From positions 1 through 39,949 of the forward strand of contig CADANR010000004.1 of the NCBI GenBank assembly GCA_902789265.1: a stretch of 39,949 nucleotides of DNA, given 5' to 3'. Positions 6,301 to 13,862 of this stretch are shown piece by piece (the first letter of the stretch is position 1; the number at the start of each line of letters is the position of its first letter). The notes beneath the pieces were generated by a model. That model was not told the origin of the DNA. It saw only the letters and a program-made list of their open reading frames with translations, and did not search any database. The DNA is from an uncultured Lachnospiraceae bacterium. Its GTDB lineage: Bacteria > Bacillota > Clostridia > Lachnospirales > Lachnospiraceae. Position numbers and translations under genes: made by a program.

Positions 6301-8906
6301 CTGTTTACACGGAAACAGCATACAATCAAAACACTGGTTATGACAATGGCGGATATGATGCAACTGTTGCAGAAGAAGGTTATCAGGAAGAATACTATGC
6401 AGAGTATGCTTCCCGTAACGAAGAATATGATTCGACCTATGCACCGGAATATGCCGGTGGTTATGGTTACGATAATACTTACGCAGAGGGAACTTATTAT
6501 GAGGAACAGCCTGCTGTAGCAGAAAGCATTCCCGAAACATATCCCGACAATAACAACGGTTATCTTGCTCCGCAAAATGAGGTTAAGAATGAAAATGACG
6601 GAATTCAGAAATCCAATGATTTCGGAAGCATTTTTGCAATGCCTACAGAGGACGAGACAAAGAAGAAGAGTACTTCCTTCGATATGCCGTATACTCCTGT
6701 AGCGCCGACCATTACCATTGCGCCGAAGAAGGAAGAAAAGAAGGAATTCTTAAACCAGACCGGATTCTCCAAGGAAAAGGTGGAGAAGGTATTAAAGACC
6801 GAAATTACCTTAAAACCGAAGAAGGAAGAGAAGAAGGAAGAGCCCCAGGTTATGGTAGTGAGTGTACCGAAGCCGAGTTATCATACCGCAAAGGGTGTAT
6901 TCACTCCGAAGCCGATGACGGAAGAGGAGAAGAGAAAGATCGAAGAAGAAGAAAGAGCAAAGAGACCGATTGCTCCTTCCATCAACTTCAAGAAAGCTCC
7001 GGAACCGCCACCGGAAGAAGAACCGAAGAAACAAAGACCGAGAAAGAAGAATTTTGCAAGACCTACGGTTCCGATTACCGCGGACTGGGAATCTATGAAT
7101 GCAAAAACGCTTCGTGAACTTCCCGAAATGGAAACAAAGCAGGAAGAAACTCCGGAAATCAAAGTTCAGAAGAGCGATCTTCCGAATTACGATATTTATT
7201 CGGAAGTATCTTATTCCAATGATAAGAAGAAGAAAACTGCCGGCTCAGATGTAATTGCGGCATCCATCCAGGCTGCTGAAATGAAGGCTGCAAAGGCAGA
7301 AGAAGCAAAGAAAAATGCAGCAGCGGAATCCAAACTTGAATTTACACGTGCAAGCGGATTTACACCTTATTCGGACGGAACAAAGCCGAGAGAAATGGGT
7401 ACGGCTGTATATCAGACAGAACCCGAAGTATCGCCTGTACAACCTGAAAATGTTGCAGCAACTGAAGTTACTGCAACCGAACCTGAAACTGTAGTGGCTG
7501 AAACTGTAACGGCAAACTATCAGACCGTTGCTTCCTATGCGGCTGAGCAGATGACAGCACCTGTTGAACAGTCTGCTCCGACCGTAGCAGAGACAATAGC
7601 AGCAGCGAATGCCGGAATGGTTGCAGAAGCGAATGCGGAACCGGTTGCTGCAGCAAATACCGAACCGGTTGCAGAAACCAAACCCGTGGCAGAAGAGCCG
7701 AAGGTGGAAGTACAGCCGAAGCCTGCAAAGAAGAATATTCAGGATATCGAGGTTCCGAAGGACCTGTTTGCAAATGCCCGTGTTATTGCAGTCATCAAGA
7801 ATGGTGTAAAGACTTCCACAACAGGAGACAAGACAGACAGTACAACCGCACAGCCTGTTAAGAAGACCATTCAGAAATATACATCGGACTTTGAAACAAC
7901 CACTGTGAAGTCCATTCGTAAGCTTCGTGCAAAGAGACAGGAAGAAGCAATTCAGTCCATTGCAAGTATGTTAGACGGAACCGCCGAAAGAAAAGTTGTA
8001 TCGCCTCGTCCCAAGACGGCAGCACCTGCGCCTTCCGTTGCGAATATTTTTGCAAGTACCTCTTTCATGGATGAGAAGGAAGAAGAGGCTCCTGTACAGA
8101 ATGCAGAAGTGACAGCTCCTGTAAGTGCGGAACAGGTTGCATATACGGAGCCGGAACCTGTTGTAAATACGGAAACCACCGCTCCTGCAGAAGAAGTAAT
8201 CCCTGCAGCAGAACCGGTTGCAACCATGGAAGAACCGGTTGCGGAAATTCCTGTCGAGGAACCTGTGAAGGAAACATTCTCTCTGAATGCAGCTAAGAAA
8301 ATGGCCGAGGAATTTGCTCCGAGCTCGGAATCGAGTGTGAAGGAAGAAGCGGGGTTTACACTGGATCTTCACTTAAATGACGGTTCGCATCGTGTTGTAA
8401 AAGATTTGGTAATTGAACAGCCGGCAGTTGAACCTGTTTCGGAAACAATTGAAGAATCTGTTACAGAAGTGATTCCGGAACCCGTGGAAGAAGTAATTGA
8501 AGACTCGGTTGTTGAACCCGTGACAGAGGTAATTCCGGAACCCGCGGAAGTAGTAAGTGAACCGGTTGAAAGACCTGCGGAAGAAACCGTAACGGAAACT
8601 GCAGAGAATCCGGAAGTTGCAGAAGCGCCGAAGAAGCGAACCAGAAAAACGAAGGCAGCTTCCGAGGATGAAACAAATTCCGATGATTCAACTGTAGTTG
8701 CGGTCAAGAAGCCGAGAAAACCACGCGCAAAGAAAACTGCGGAAGTAGAGAATCAGATGACTTTGAGTGACGTTTCGGATGCGGCAGCAGCGGAAAACAA
8801 ACCGAAGAGAACATATAAGAGAAAACCGAAGACTGACAGCGAGACACCGGCGGAGACAAACGAAACCGAAGCACCCGCAGATTCAAGTTCATCGGATGGA
8901 GAATAA
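3384..8906 (+). CDS. FAD/NAD(P)-dependent amine-oxidase-type oxidoreductase with a ~1300-residue disordered repeat tail
   Basis: One uninterrupted frame encodes about 1840 residues. Residues 1 to about 530 form a complete FAD oxidoreductase of the amine oxidase / UDP-galactopyranose mutase-like kind often found with polysaccharide genes: dinucleotide motif IIGAGPAGITAGYQL near the start, EADNKVGGIAKT, DLGGHRFFSK, EKLWGRHP, and a C-terminal FAD motif around CIGRNGQHRYNNMDH. Such enzymes alone are about 450-530 residues. The rest is low complexity: acidic EETP/EEAP repeats (about 740-836), Tyr/Pro/Glu repeats (about 882-980), Lys/Glu-rich stretches, Ala/Pro/Glu/Val repeats, and a basic C-terminus with KKRTRKTKA, KKPRKPRAKK and KPKRTYKRKPK. 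I see no signal peptide or membrane segment. TTG at 3381 is an alternative start; GAAAGGGG (3364-3371) serves either. The substrate is not identifiable from the sequence. Confidence 0.85.
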   Translation: MKKVVIIGAGPAGITAGYQLVKESRDLDVTILEADNKVGGIAKTVEFNGNRMDLGGHRFFSKNEEVKKWWEEIISKQGQPAIDDRILKRYVNTEPGGPDPEFEDEVMLVRKRISSIYFNEKFFEYPVKLNSNTVKNLGLGQTAKAGFSYIESSLFKKKEDNLENFYMNHFGKQLYQMFFEGYTEKLWGRHPSQISADWGAQRMKGLTVSSILKDTSRKKSKTSDPSEENTSLSEEFLYPKLGPGQMWEIAAKRFEEKGGKIAFGCKVTGIETENNVIKGVRYVQDGQAAIMDADIVISSMPVKDLILGMKNVPANVLEVARGLPYRDFVVLGLLVPKLKVENTSKVKTINNILPDCWIYVQDTSVKLGRIQIYNNWSPYLVAKPQETVWIGLEYFCNEGDYYWNQSDIQWQTLAVSELVKMGIIEDPPVILDFHKEMVRKAYPAYFDTYSRFDEIKDYLNMFPNLYCIGRNGQHRYNNMDHTMMTAFETARNIIAGRTDKTKIWAVNMAAEYHESMGSKTAEPNKPIIYVEGAADNKPGKAAAETDDFAAAVAAAKDDSEKKKGFNPMMSIRDRLSIRSLRKPKQPSSAVNYALLSGEDETSERNSYRNAAVPIRSNYQEPTGPVSSERELKRKPSGVRNNATMPEDTYVVRSAPVKKEATFAANTENAAGENPIFTTVSTFEEPKYEVPAEKKAPEKKKERENITPGYYGDPFEDIDTSFYDTAELPVDEINQELETVQAAATEEIPAAPVVEEAPVEETVIEETPAEAVIEEAPEETIYEEIPSETVYEETPVETVVEETSVAEEIQETVEIPAEEVPAAEEIPAEEAPVEETTNYVVGSAKFNPNEKKNEESAKESDSTGTLFTPRYFREEPAFAEPVKPVYEEPVAAPAEPVYEEPVAAPAEPVYEEPVYAEQTYAEPAYTETAYAEQPVYAEQPAYTETAYAEQPVYEEQPVYTETAYAEQPVYEEQPVYTETAYNQNTGYDNGGYDATVAEEGYQEEYYAEYASRNEEYDSTYAPEYAGGYGYDNTYAEGTYYEEQPAVAESIPETYPDNNNGYLAPQNEVKNENDGIQKSNDFGSIFAMPTEDETKKKSTSFDMPYTPVAPTITIAPKKEEKKEFLNQTGFSKEKVEKVLKTEITLKPKKEEKKEEPQVMVVSVPKPSYHTAKGVFTPKPMTEEEKRKIEEEERAKRPIAPSINFKKAPEPPPEEEPKKQRPRKKNFARPTVPITADWESMNAKTLRELPEMETKQEETPEIKVQKSDLPNYDIYSEVSYSNDKKKKTAGSDVIAASIQAAEMKAAKAEEAKKNAAAESKLEFTRASGFTPYSDGTKPREMGTAVYQTEPEVSPVQPENVAATEVTATEPETVVAETVTANYQTVASYAAEQMTAPVEQSAPTVAETIAAANAGMVAEANAEPVAAANTEPVAETKPVAEEPKVEVQPKPAKKNIQDIEVPKDLFANARVIAVIKNGVKTSTTGDKTDSTTAQPVKKTIQKYTSDFETTTVKSIRKLRAKRQEEAIQSIASMLDGTAERKVVSPRPKTAAPAPSVANIFASTSFMDEKEEEAPVQNAEVTAPVSAEQVAYTEPEPVVNTETTAPAEEVIPAAEPVATMEEPVAEIPVEEPVKETFSLNAAKKMAEEFAPSSESSVKEEAGFTLDLHLNDGSHRVVKDLVIEQPAVEPVSETIEESVTEVIPEPVEEVIEDSVVEPVTEVIPEPAEVVSEPVERPAEETVTETAENPEVAEAPKKRTRKTKAASEDETNSDDSTVVAVKKPRKPRAKKTAEVENQMTLSDVSDAAAAENKPKRTYKRKPKTDSETPAETNETEAPADSSSSDGE
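6030..6101 (+). repeat. Two tandem 36-bp coding repeats
   Basis: Two in-frame units (6030-6065, 6066-6101) encode PVYEEPVAAPAE and differ only at third codon positions. They lie in the disordered tail of the FAD oxidoreductase, just before the 51-bp repeats. Confidence 0.85.
6147..6325 (+). repeat. 51-bp coding tandem repeat, three units plus a partial fourth
   Basis: Units at 6147-6197, 6198-6248 and 6249-6299, followed by a partial unit from 6300. Each encodes 17 residues of the kind PAYTETAYAEQPVYAEQ, with P(A/V)Y and (A/E)EQ variants. Units 1 to 3 are almost identical in DNA, which marks recent duplication and a length likely to vary between strains. The flanking sequence carries older, more diverged copies. 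Confidence 0.9.
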
Positions 8907-8909
8907 TGT

Positions 8910-10520
8910 ATGGGTCAGAATATTTTAGTAGATGAAATCGGATATTTGCCAATGGATCCAAAGCGTGCCGTTTATCGCGGAGAAGAAACGCTGCAGTTTT
9001 CCGTAATTGATAAAAAAACCGGAGAAGAAGTATACGGCGGCGTTACCGGTCGTGAAATATATTGTAAAGCGGCAGAGGAAAAGAACCGGATTATCAGCTT
9101 TGATGCGTTAACCGAGCCGGGCGAGTATTATATTAAGGCCGGAGATGAGGAAAGCGTAACCTTTGAAATCAAGGACTGGGCTTATCGTGATGCCATGAAG
9201 AGCATGCTGAAATTCTTCTATCTGCAAAGATGCGGTACGTCTTTACCGAAAGAACATGCCGGTATCTATGCGCATGACAAATGTCATGATACGGATGCAA
9301 GAATTTACGGAACGGATACTTTTAAAAATGTAAGCGGCGGATGGCATGATGCCGGAGATTTCGGAAGATACATCGTTCCGGCAGCAGTAACAATTGCGGA
9401 TCTTTTCCTTGCATTGGAACTTGATCCCGATCTTGCAAAGCAGGATTTTGATGCTCCGGTGGATTACCCGGAAATGGGACCTTTGCTTTCCGAAATCAAA
9501 TATGAAATCGACTGGATGTTAAAGATGCAGGATGAGAAGACCGGAGAGGTTTATCATAAGGTAACCTGTATGCATTTCTGTGATTTCTTTATGCCGGAAG
9601 ATGAGAAAGATGAACTGGTGATTTCTCCGACGTCCTATGCTGCAACGCTTGATTTTGCTGCATCGTTAGCAATGGCAATTAAATTCTTCAAGCCGTACGA
9701 CGCTGAATATGCTGCAGTACTGGAATCAGCATCAAAGAAAGCCTATGATGCGGCAATGAAGATGGAAGTGAAGAGCTTCCGCAATCCCGAAGAAATCGTA
9801 ACCGGTGAATACGGGGACGAAGGACTTGAGGATGAGCTTTACTGGGCAAGTGCCGAATTGTTCCGTGCTTTCGGAGACGAAAAATATCGCAAGACCTTTG
9901 AAGAAATGGCATATACGCATATCTCCCACGGATACGGATGGGAAGATGTATACAGCTTCGGAAATGTGGCATATATTTTGTCCGAATATCCTTTGGATGA
10001 AACACTGAAAAATATTATCATTGCTGCAATCGATGCAAAAGCGGATTCCTTAATGACACTGTGCAGAAGCAACGGATACAATGTTTCCTTCAATGAGAAG
10101 AGCTTTATCTGGGGCAGCAATATGTATCTGATTCAGAATGCCTGCCATTTGTATACGGCATATTTCTTTACCAGAAAAGAATATTATCTGGAAGCTGCAA
10201 TTGAGCATGTACATTATATTTTCGGAAAGAATCCCTGCAATATCTGTTTCCTGACAGGATATGGCACAAATCGTGTTATGAATCCGCATCACAGACCTTC
10301 CGCTGCAAAGAAGGAGCCGATGCCCGGTATGATTATCGGCGGTCCCGACTCTGGCTTACATGATCCGACAGCAGAGAAACACCTTCAGGGTATGCCTGCA
10401 GCGAAGTGCTATGTGGATGAACTTTTAAGCTATTCTACAAATGAGATTACGCTTTACTGGAATTCTGCAATGATCTGCATGCTGGCGCAGTTTACGAAGG
10501 ATTACAAGGAACGGAAGTAA
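8910..10520 (+). CDS. Glycoside hydrolase family 9 enzyme, cytoplasmic cellodextrinase type
   Basis: This 536-residue inverting beta-1,4-glucanase family member has an N-terminal Ig-like domain (about 1-90, starting ILVDEIGYLP) and an alpha/alpha-barrel catalytic domain. Family landmarks are GGWHDAGDFGRY (about 143-154) with the base aspartates, VMNPHHRPS near 458, and NEITLYWNSA near 510 with the acid Glu. There is no signal peptide, dockerin or carbohydrate-binding module, so it should work inside the cell on imported cello-oligosaccharides. Butyrivibrio fibrisolvens Ced1 is a described signal-less cellodextrinase of about this size. The GGAG site (8898-8901) lies within the last codons of the preceding gene and the spacing is only three bases, so the two are probably cotranscribed. 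It ends before a strong shared terminator. Confidence 0.93.
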   Translation: MGQNILVDEIGYLPMDPKRAVYRGEETLQFSVIDKKTGEEVYGGVTGREIYCKAAEEKNRIISFDALTEPGEYYIKAGDEESVTFEIKDWAYRDAMKSMLKFFYLQRCGTSLPKEHAGIYAHDKCHDTDARIYGTDTFKNVSGGWHDAGDFGRYIVPAAVTIADLFLALELDPDLAKQDFDAPVDYPEMGPLLSEIKYEIDWMLKMQDEKTGEVYHKVTCMHFCDFFMPEDEKDELVISPTSYAATLDFAASLAMAIKFFKPYDAEYAAVLESASKKAYDAAMKMEVKSFRNPEEIVTGEYGDEGLEDELYWASAELFRAFGDEKYRKTFEEMAYTHISHGYGWEDVYSFGNVAYILSEYPLDETLKNIIIAAIDAKADSLMTLCRSNGYNVSFNEKSFIWGSNMYLIQNACHLYTAYFFTRKEYYLEAAIEHVHYIFGKNPCNICFLTGYGTNRVMNPHHRPSAAKKEPMPGMIIGGPDSGLHDPTAEKHLQGMPAAKCYVDELLSYSTNEITLYWNSAMICMLAQFTKDYKERK

Positions 10521-10550
10521 AGAAGCAGAGTAGTATTTTAATTAAAAAGC

Positions 10551-10595
10551 AAATAAAAAACCTCTTCGACATGACGGTATCGAAGAGGTTTTATT
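10551..10595. terminator. Bidirectional intrinsic terminator between GH9 and rpsT
   Basis: Perfect stem CCTCTTCGA (10561-10569) / TCGAAGAGG (10580-10588) with an A-run before it and TTTTATTTT after it, so it can stop transcription from both strands. It serves GH9 (+) and rpsT (-). Confidence 0.9.
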
Positions 10596-10622
10596 TTGTC
10601 TTTTTAAAATTGCTTCAAAGAA

Positions 10623-10886
10623 TTATTCCATCTTGTTTACTGCAAGGTTAAGACGGGAAATCTTTCTGGAAGCATAATTCTTATGATAAACGCCCTTTGT
10701 GGTTGCCTTATCAATCGTGCTGGTAGCAGCAAGTAATGCAGCTTTTGCAGCTTCTTTATCGTTAGCATCGATAGCAGCGTAAACTTTCTTTACAGCAGTC
10801 TTAACGCCGGAACGAATTGCTTTGTTTCTGTCAGCCTTAGTCTGATTAACAAGGATTCTCTTCTTCGCAGATTTGATATTAGCCAA
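10623..10886 (-). CDS. rpsT: 30S ribosomal protein S20
   Basis: This 87-residue basic protein binds 16S rRNA in the small subunit. Family features are ANIKSAKKRILVNQ at the N-terminus, KADRNKAIRSGVKTAVKK, and YHKNYASRKISRLN near the end; the length is typical. The start codon is TTG (10886-10884), with GGAGGTG upstream. A UUG start is also used for S20 in E. coli, where it takes part in autoregulation. It is transcribed alone from its own promoter, and its leader contains a perfect 8-bp stem. Confidence 0.97.
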   Translation of the reverse strand: MANIKSAKKRILVNQTKADRNKAIRSGVKTAVKKVYAAIDANDKEAAKAALLAATSTIDKATTKGVYHKNYASRKISRLNLAVNKME

Positions 10887-10919
10887 TGCTTTTCACCTCC
10901 GTTTATATTTGGTTTCTTT

Positions 10920-10951
10920 GCATTAAAGCCGGACACGGACGTTTTTAATGC
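10920..10951 (-). promoter_or_regulatory. Hairpin in the rpsT 5' leader
   Basis: Read on the - strand, GCATTAAA pairs with TTTAATGC (10951-10944 with 10927-10920) around a 16-base G/C-rich loop. It lies between the promoter and the start codon, about 34 bases upstream of the TTG. It has no U-tract, so it is not a terminator. It may be a site for S20 autoregulation or a leader-stability element; both are inference. Confidence 0.5.
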
Positions 10952-10966
10952 ACACATACGCTATAT

Positions 10967-10995
10967 ATTTTATTCATGAAGGCAGAATTTGTCAA
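10967..10995 (-). promoter_or_regulatory. Sigma-A promoter for rpsT
   Basis: Read on the - strand: perfect TTGACA (10995-10990), a 17-base spacer and TAAAAT (10972-10967). This is the strongest promoter in the window, as expected for a ribosomal protein gene. Confidence 0.85.
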
Positions 10996-11025
10996 GAGAT
11001 TTTCCGGTTTCCGTAAAGATATTCG

Positions 11026-11055
11026 TTGAAACTAATAGCGCTTTTGAATTATAAT
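11026..11055 (+). promoter_or_regulatory. Sigma-A promoter for the lipoprotein gene
   Basis: TTGAAA (11026-11031), an 18-base spacer and TATAAT (11050-11055). A second TATAAT at 11135-11140 has no clear -35 box. The gap 10887-11170 holds only the two divergent promoters and the rpsT leader. Confidence 0.65.
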
Positions 11056-11170
11056 ATGAAACAGGGGTTAAAAGGCATTTGTTTATAGTAAAGAAAACAG
11101 CTTTGACCCGGGATAATCAAGACTTAGTTTGGATTATAATTTAAAGATACAAAAAAGGAGAATTTGAGAA

Positions 11171-11875
11171 ATGAACAAAAAGAGAGCGATAGCAGTATCC
11201 TTAATGATGATTATTCTTGCAACAATGTTGTTTGGATGCTCGCCGACACTGGAAGATCGGGCAAAGGAGTATCTGACAAAGTATAATGATACATTTACAT
11301 TAACGGATAAGACTGAGAATAACGGTTCGAATACCTATTTCTTCACATCTCAGAAATATCCCGGTGAAACAGTCAGCGTTCACTATGAAGGTGCTTTTGA
11401 GGCTCTCGGGAGCGAACCTTTTTCCGATAATTACGCAAGCCTTATGCTGAAGGAAGAAGGACTGAAAAAGGGGAGTGAACTTACGGAAAGCGCTTTTCCC
11501 GGAGTAAGCTATGATATCTGCGAAAGCAGGGGAGAATACTCTAACTACTTTAACAAGGATACGACCTTTGATACATTTTATGCTGCACAGGGTGCATATT
11601 ACGGAGTGGTTCTTTATAAGACAGTTTCCGAAGACGAGCTGAATGCAGATTCGGAAAAATTGCAGGAAGTACTTCTCGGTGAAAAAGATGCAGTACAGAT
11701 GACTACCGCAAAGCTTGGCTTTAAAGTCTATTATTATCCGGAAAACGCAGAGAAAGTCAGCTTTTCTAACTATACGGATTTTGATAAATTAAGCGGTTAT
11801 GATGCGGTTTTGAATGTGGAATATAAAAAATCGAAAGATGAATGTGAAGTAACAGAAATGGAAATCGTGAAGTAA
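11171..11875 (+). CDS. Predicted lipoprotein of unknown function
   Basis: The 234 residues start MNKKRAIAV with a hydrophobic stretch and a lipobox LFGC, predicting cleavage before Cys23 and anchoring on the outer face of the membrane. The mature part is hydrophilic and mixed alpha/beta, with aromatic strand-like pieces (TYFFTSQKYPGE, VYYYPENAEKV). No conserved family is recognised. AAGGAG lies ten bases before the ATG. It stands alone between its own promoter and the lepA leader ORF. Confidence 0.8.
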   Translation: MNKKRAIAVSLMMIILATMLFGCSPTLEDRAKEYLTKYNDTFTLTDKTENNGSNTYFFTSQKYPGETVSVHYEGAFEALGSEPFSDNYASLMLKEEGLKKGSELTESAFPGVSYDICESRGEYSNYFNKDTTFDTFYAAQGAYYGVVLYKTVSEDELNADSEKLQEVLLGEKDAVQMTTAKLGFKVYYYPENAEKVSFSNYTDFDKLSGYDAVLNVEYKKSKDECEVTEMEIVK

Positions 11876-11907
11876 CCATCGTATTTGTTGTGTGATAAGG
11901 GGAAAAT

Positions 11908-11967
11908 ATGGTAAAATATTTAGATGGTTTGAAAGAAAAGATGATTACTCCGGGAGTTAAGAAATAA
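11908..11967 (+). CDS. 19-residue leader ORF abutting lepA
   Basis: The ATG at 11908 is preceded by AAGGGG (11897-11902) at a usable distance and opens 19 codons (MVKYLDGLKEKMITPGVKK). Its TAA (11965-11967) directly touches the lepA ATG at 11968, without a single base between. lepA itself has only a distant GGGAG (11952-11956) inside this ORF. The arrangement suggests that ribosomes ending the small ORF restart on lepA. Whether the peptide has a function is unknown. Confidence 0.55.
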   Translation: MVKYLDGLKEKMITPGVKK

Positions 11968-13785
11968 ATGTCAAATGTTGATCAGTCAAAAATCAGAAAT
12001 TTCTGCATCGTGGCGCATATCGACCACGGAAAATCCACTCTCGCCGACCGCATTATCGAAAGCACGGGATTACTTACCAGCCGTGAAATGCAGGCACAGG
12101 TTCTTGATAACATGGACCTCGAAAGAGAGCGCGGAATCACGATTAAATCCCAGGCGGTTCGCACTATATACAAAGCAAAAAACGGAGAAGAGTATGTTTT
12201 TAATTTAATCGATACTCCGGGTCACGTGGACTTTAACTATGAAGTAAGCCGTTCGCTTGCAGCCTGCGACGGAGCGATTCTTGTTGTCGATGCAGCGCAG
12301 GGAATCGAAGCACAGACACTTGCCAATGTGTACCTGGCACTTGACCATGATCTCGATGTTTTTCCCGTGATCAATAAAATCGATCTCCCGAGCGCAGAGC
12401 CGGAGAGAGTCATTGAAGAAATCGAAGACGTAATCGGAATCGAGGCACAGGGATGCCCTTTGATTTCTGCAAAAAACGGAATCGGAATCGATGACGTTTT
12501 GGAAGCTATCGTAGAGAAAATTCCCGCACCGAAGGGGGACAGACATGCACCTCTTAAGGCGTTGATTTTTGATTCCTTATATGATTCCTATAAGGGTGTC
12601 ATTGTCTTTATGCGACTGATGGAAGGCACCATTAAGAAGGGTACCAAAGTCCGCATGATGGCGACAAAAGCGGAAGCGGAAGTTGTGGAAGTCGGCTATT
12701 TCGGTGCCGGTCAGTTTATTCCCTGCGAAGAACTTTCAGCCGGTATGGTAGGCTATTTTACGGCTTCCATCAAAAATGTCAGGGATACGGCAGTGGGCGA
12801 TACCGTAACGGATGCTAATAATCCGTGCAAGGAAGCTCTGCCGGGTTATAAAAAAGTACAGTCCATGGTTTACTGCGGAATGTATCCTGCGGACGGTGCA
12901 AAATATCCGGACCTCCGTGATGCACTTGAGAAACTGAAATTAAACGATGCATCGTTAAATTATGAGCCGGAAACATCCATTGCTTTGGGCTTCGGTTTCC
13001 GTTGCGGATTCTTAGGACTTCTTCATCTGGAAATCATCGAGGAAAGACTCGAGAGAGAATATAATTTAGACTTAGTAACAACAGCACCCGGTGTTATTTA
13101 CAAGGTGCATAAAACGGACGGAAGCGTGATCGATTTAACCAATCCTTCCAATCTTCCGGATCCTTCGGAAATCGATTTCATGGAAGAACCGATTGTAAGT
13201 TCCGAAATTATGGTGACGACGGAATTCATCGGACCGATTATGGAGCTTTGTCAGGAAAGACGCGGTCGGTATCTCGGCATGGAATATATGGAAGAGACGA
13301 GAGCGCTGTTAAAATACGAGCTTCCGCTTAATGAAATCATTTATGATTTCTTTGATGCGTTAAAATCCCGCTCCCGCGGATATGCGTCCTTCGATTATGA
13401 TTTAAAAGGATATGAGCAATCGGAACTTGTAAAGCTGGATATTTTAGTCAATCACGAAGAAGTGGATGCGCTTTCCTTTATCGTGCATAAGGATACCGCA
13501 TATGAACGCGGCAGAAAGATGTGTGAGAAGTTAAAGGATGAGATTCCTCGTCACCTCTTTGAAATACCGATTCAGGCGGCTGTGGGCGGCAAGATTATTG
13601 CCAGAGAAACCGTAAAAGCAATGCGTAAGGATGTGCTTGCAAAATGCTACGGCGGTGATATTACGCGTAAGAAGAAGCTTCTGGAAAAACAGAAGGAAGG
13701 AAAGAAGCGTATGCGCCAGGTCGGAAACGTGGAAATTCCGCAGGAAGCATTTATGTCCGTTCTGAAGCTGGATGAAGGAAAGTAA
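11968..13785 (+). CDS. lepA: Elongation factor 4 (LepA), back-translocating GTPase
   Basis: This 605-residue translational GTPase acts on the ribosome. Motifs are G1 [19 protein letters not shown]3 DTPGHVDF and G4 NKIDLP, followed by EF-G-like domains II, III and V and the LepA-specific C-terminal domain with the basic end [18 protein letters not shown]. The length matches the family (about 600). The ATG fits the conserved start [19 protein letters not shown]. hemW follows 77 bases later on the same strand, a common pairing in Firmicutes. Confidence 0.98.
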   Translation: MSNVDQSKIRNFCIVAHIDHGKSTLADRIIESTGLLTSREMQAQVLDNMDLERERGITIKSQAVRTIYKAKNGEEYVFNLIDTPGHVDFNYEVSRSLAACDGAILVVDAAQGIEAQTLANVYLALDHDLDVFPVINKIDLPSAEPERVIEEIEDVIGIEAQGCPLISAKNGIGIDDVLEAIVEKIPAPKGDRHAPLKALIFDSLYDSYKGVIVFMRLMEGTIKKGTKVRMMATKAEAEVVEVGYFGAGQFIPCEELSAGMVGYFTASIKNVRDTAVGDTVTDANNPCKEALPGYKKVQSMVYCGMYPADGAKYPDLRDALEKLKLNDASLNYEPETSIALGFGFRCGFLGLLHLEIIEERLEREYNLDLVTTAPGVIYKVHKTDGSVIDLTNPSNLPDPSEIDFMEEPIVSSEIMVTTEFIGPIMELCQERRGRYLGMEYMEETRALLKYELPLNEIIYDFFDALKSRSRGYASFDYDLKGYEQSELVKLDILVNHEEVDALSFIVHKDTAYERGRKMCEKLKDEIPRHLFEIPIQAAVGGKIIARETVKAMRKDVLAKCYGGDITRKKKLLEKQKEGKKRMRQVGNVEIPQEAFMSVLKLDEGK

Positions 13786-13862
13786 GTGAGTTACTGCAAA
13801 TGAAAATGTCAGGCAGAAATAATACCGGGAATACAGAGTATTTAAGAGGAGAATGAAAGCAC

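Noticed and set aside
5572..8707. Many long open frames on both strands inside the tail of the FAD oxidoreductase (for example 5878-6519 + and 5976-6575 -)
   Set aside because: They are shadows produced by the low-complexity repeat codons; they have strange composition and no ribosome sites.
3384..8906. Possibility that the 1840-residue gene is two genes joined by a sequencing error
   Set aside because: The reading frame and codon use stay smooth from the enzyme into the tail, with no stop or ribosome site and start near the junction (about 4970).
13800..13856. 18-codon ORF between lepA and hemW
   Set aside because: It has no ribosome site before its ATG and simply overlaps the hemW Shine-Dalgarno region.
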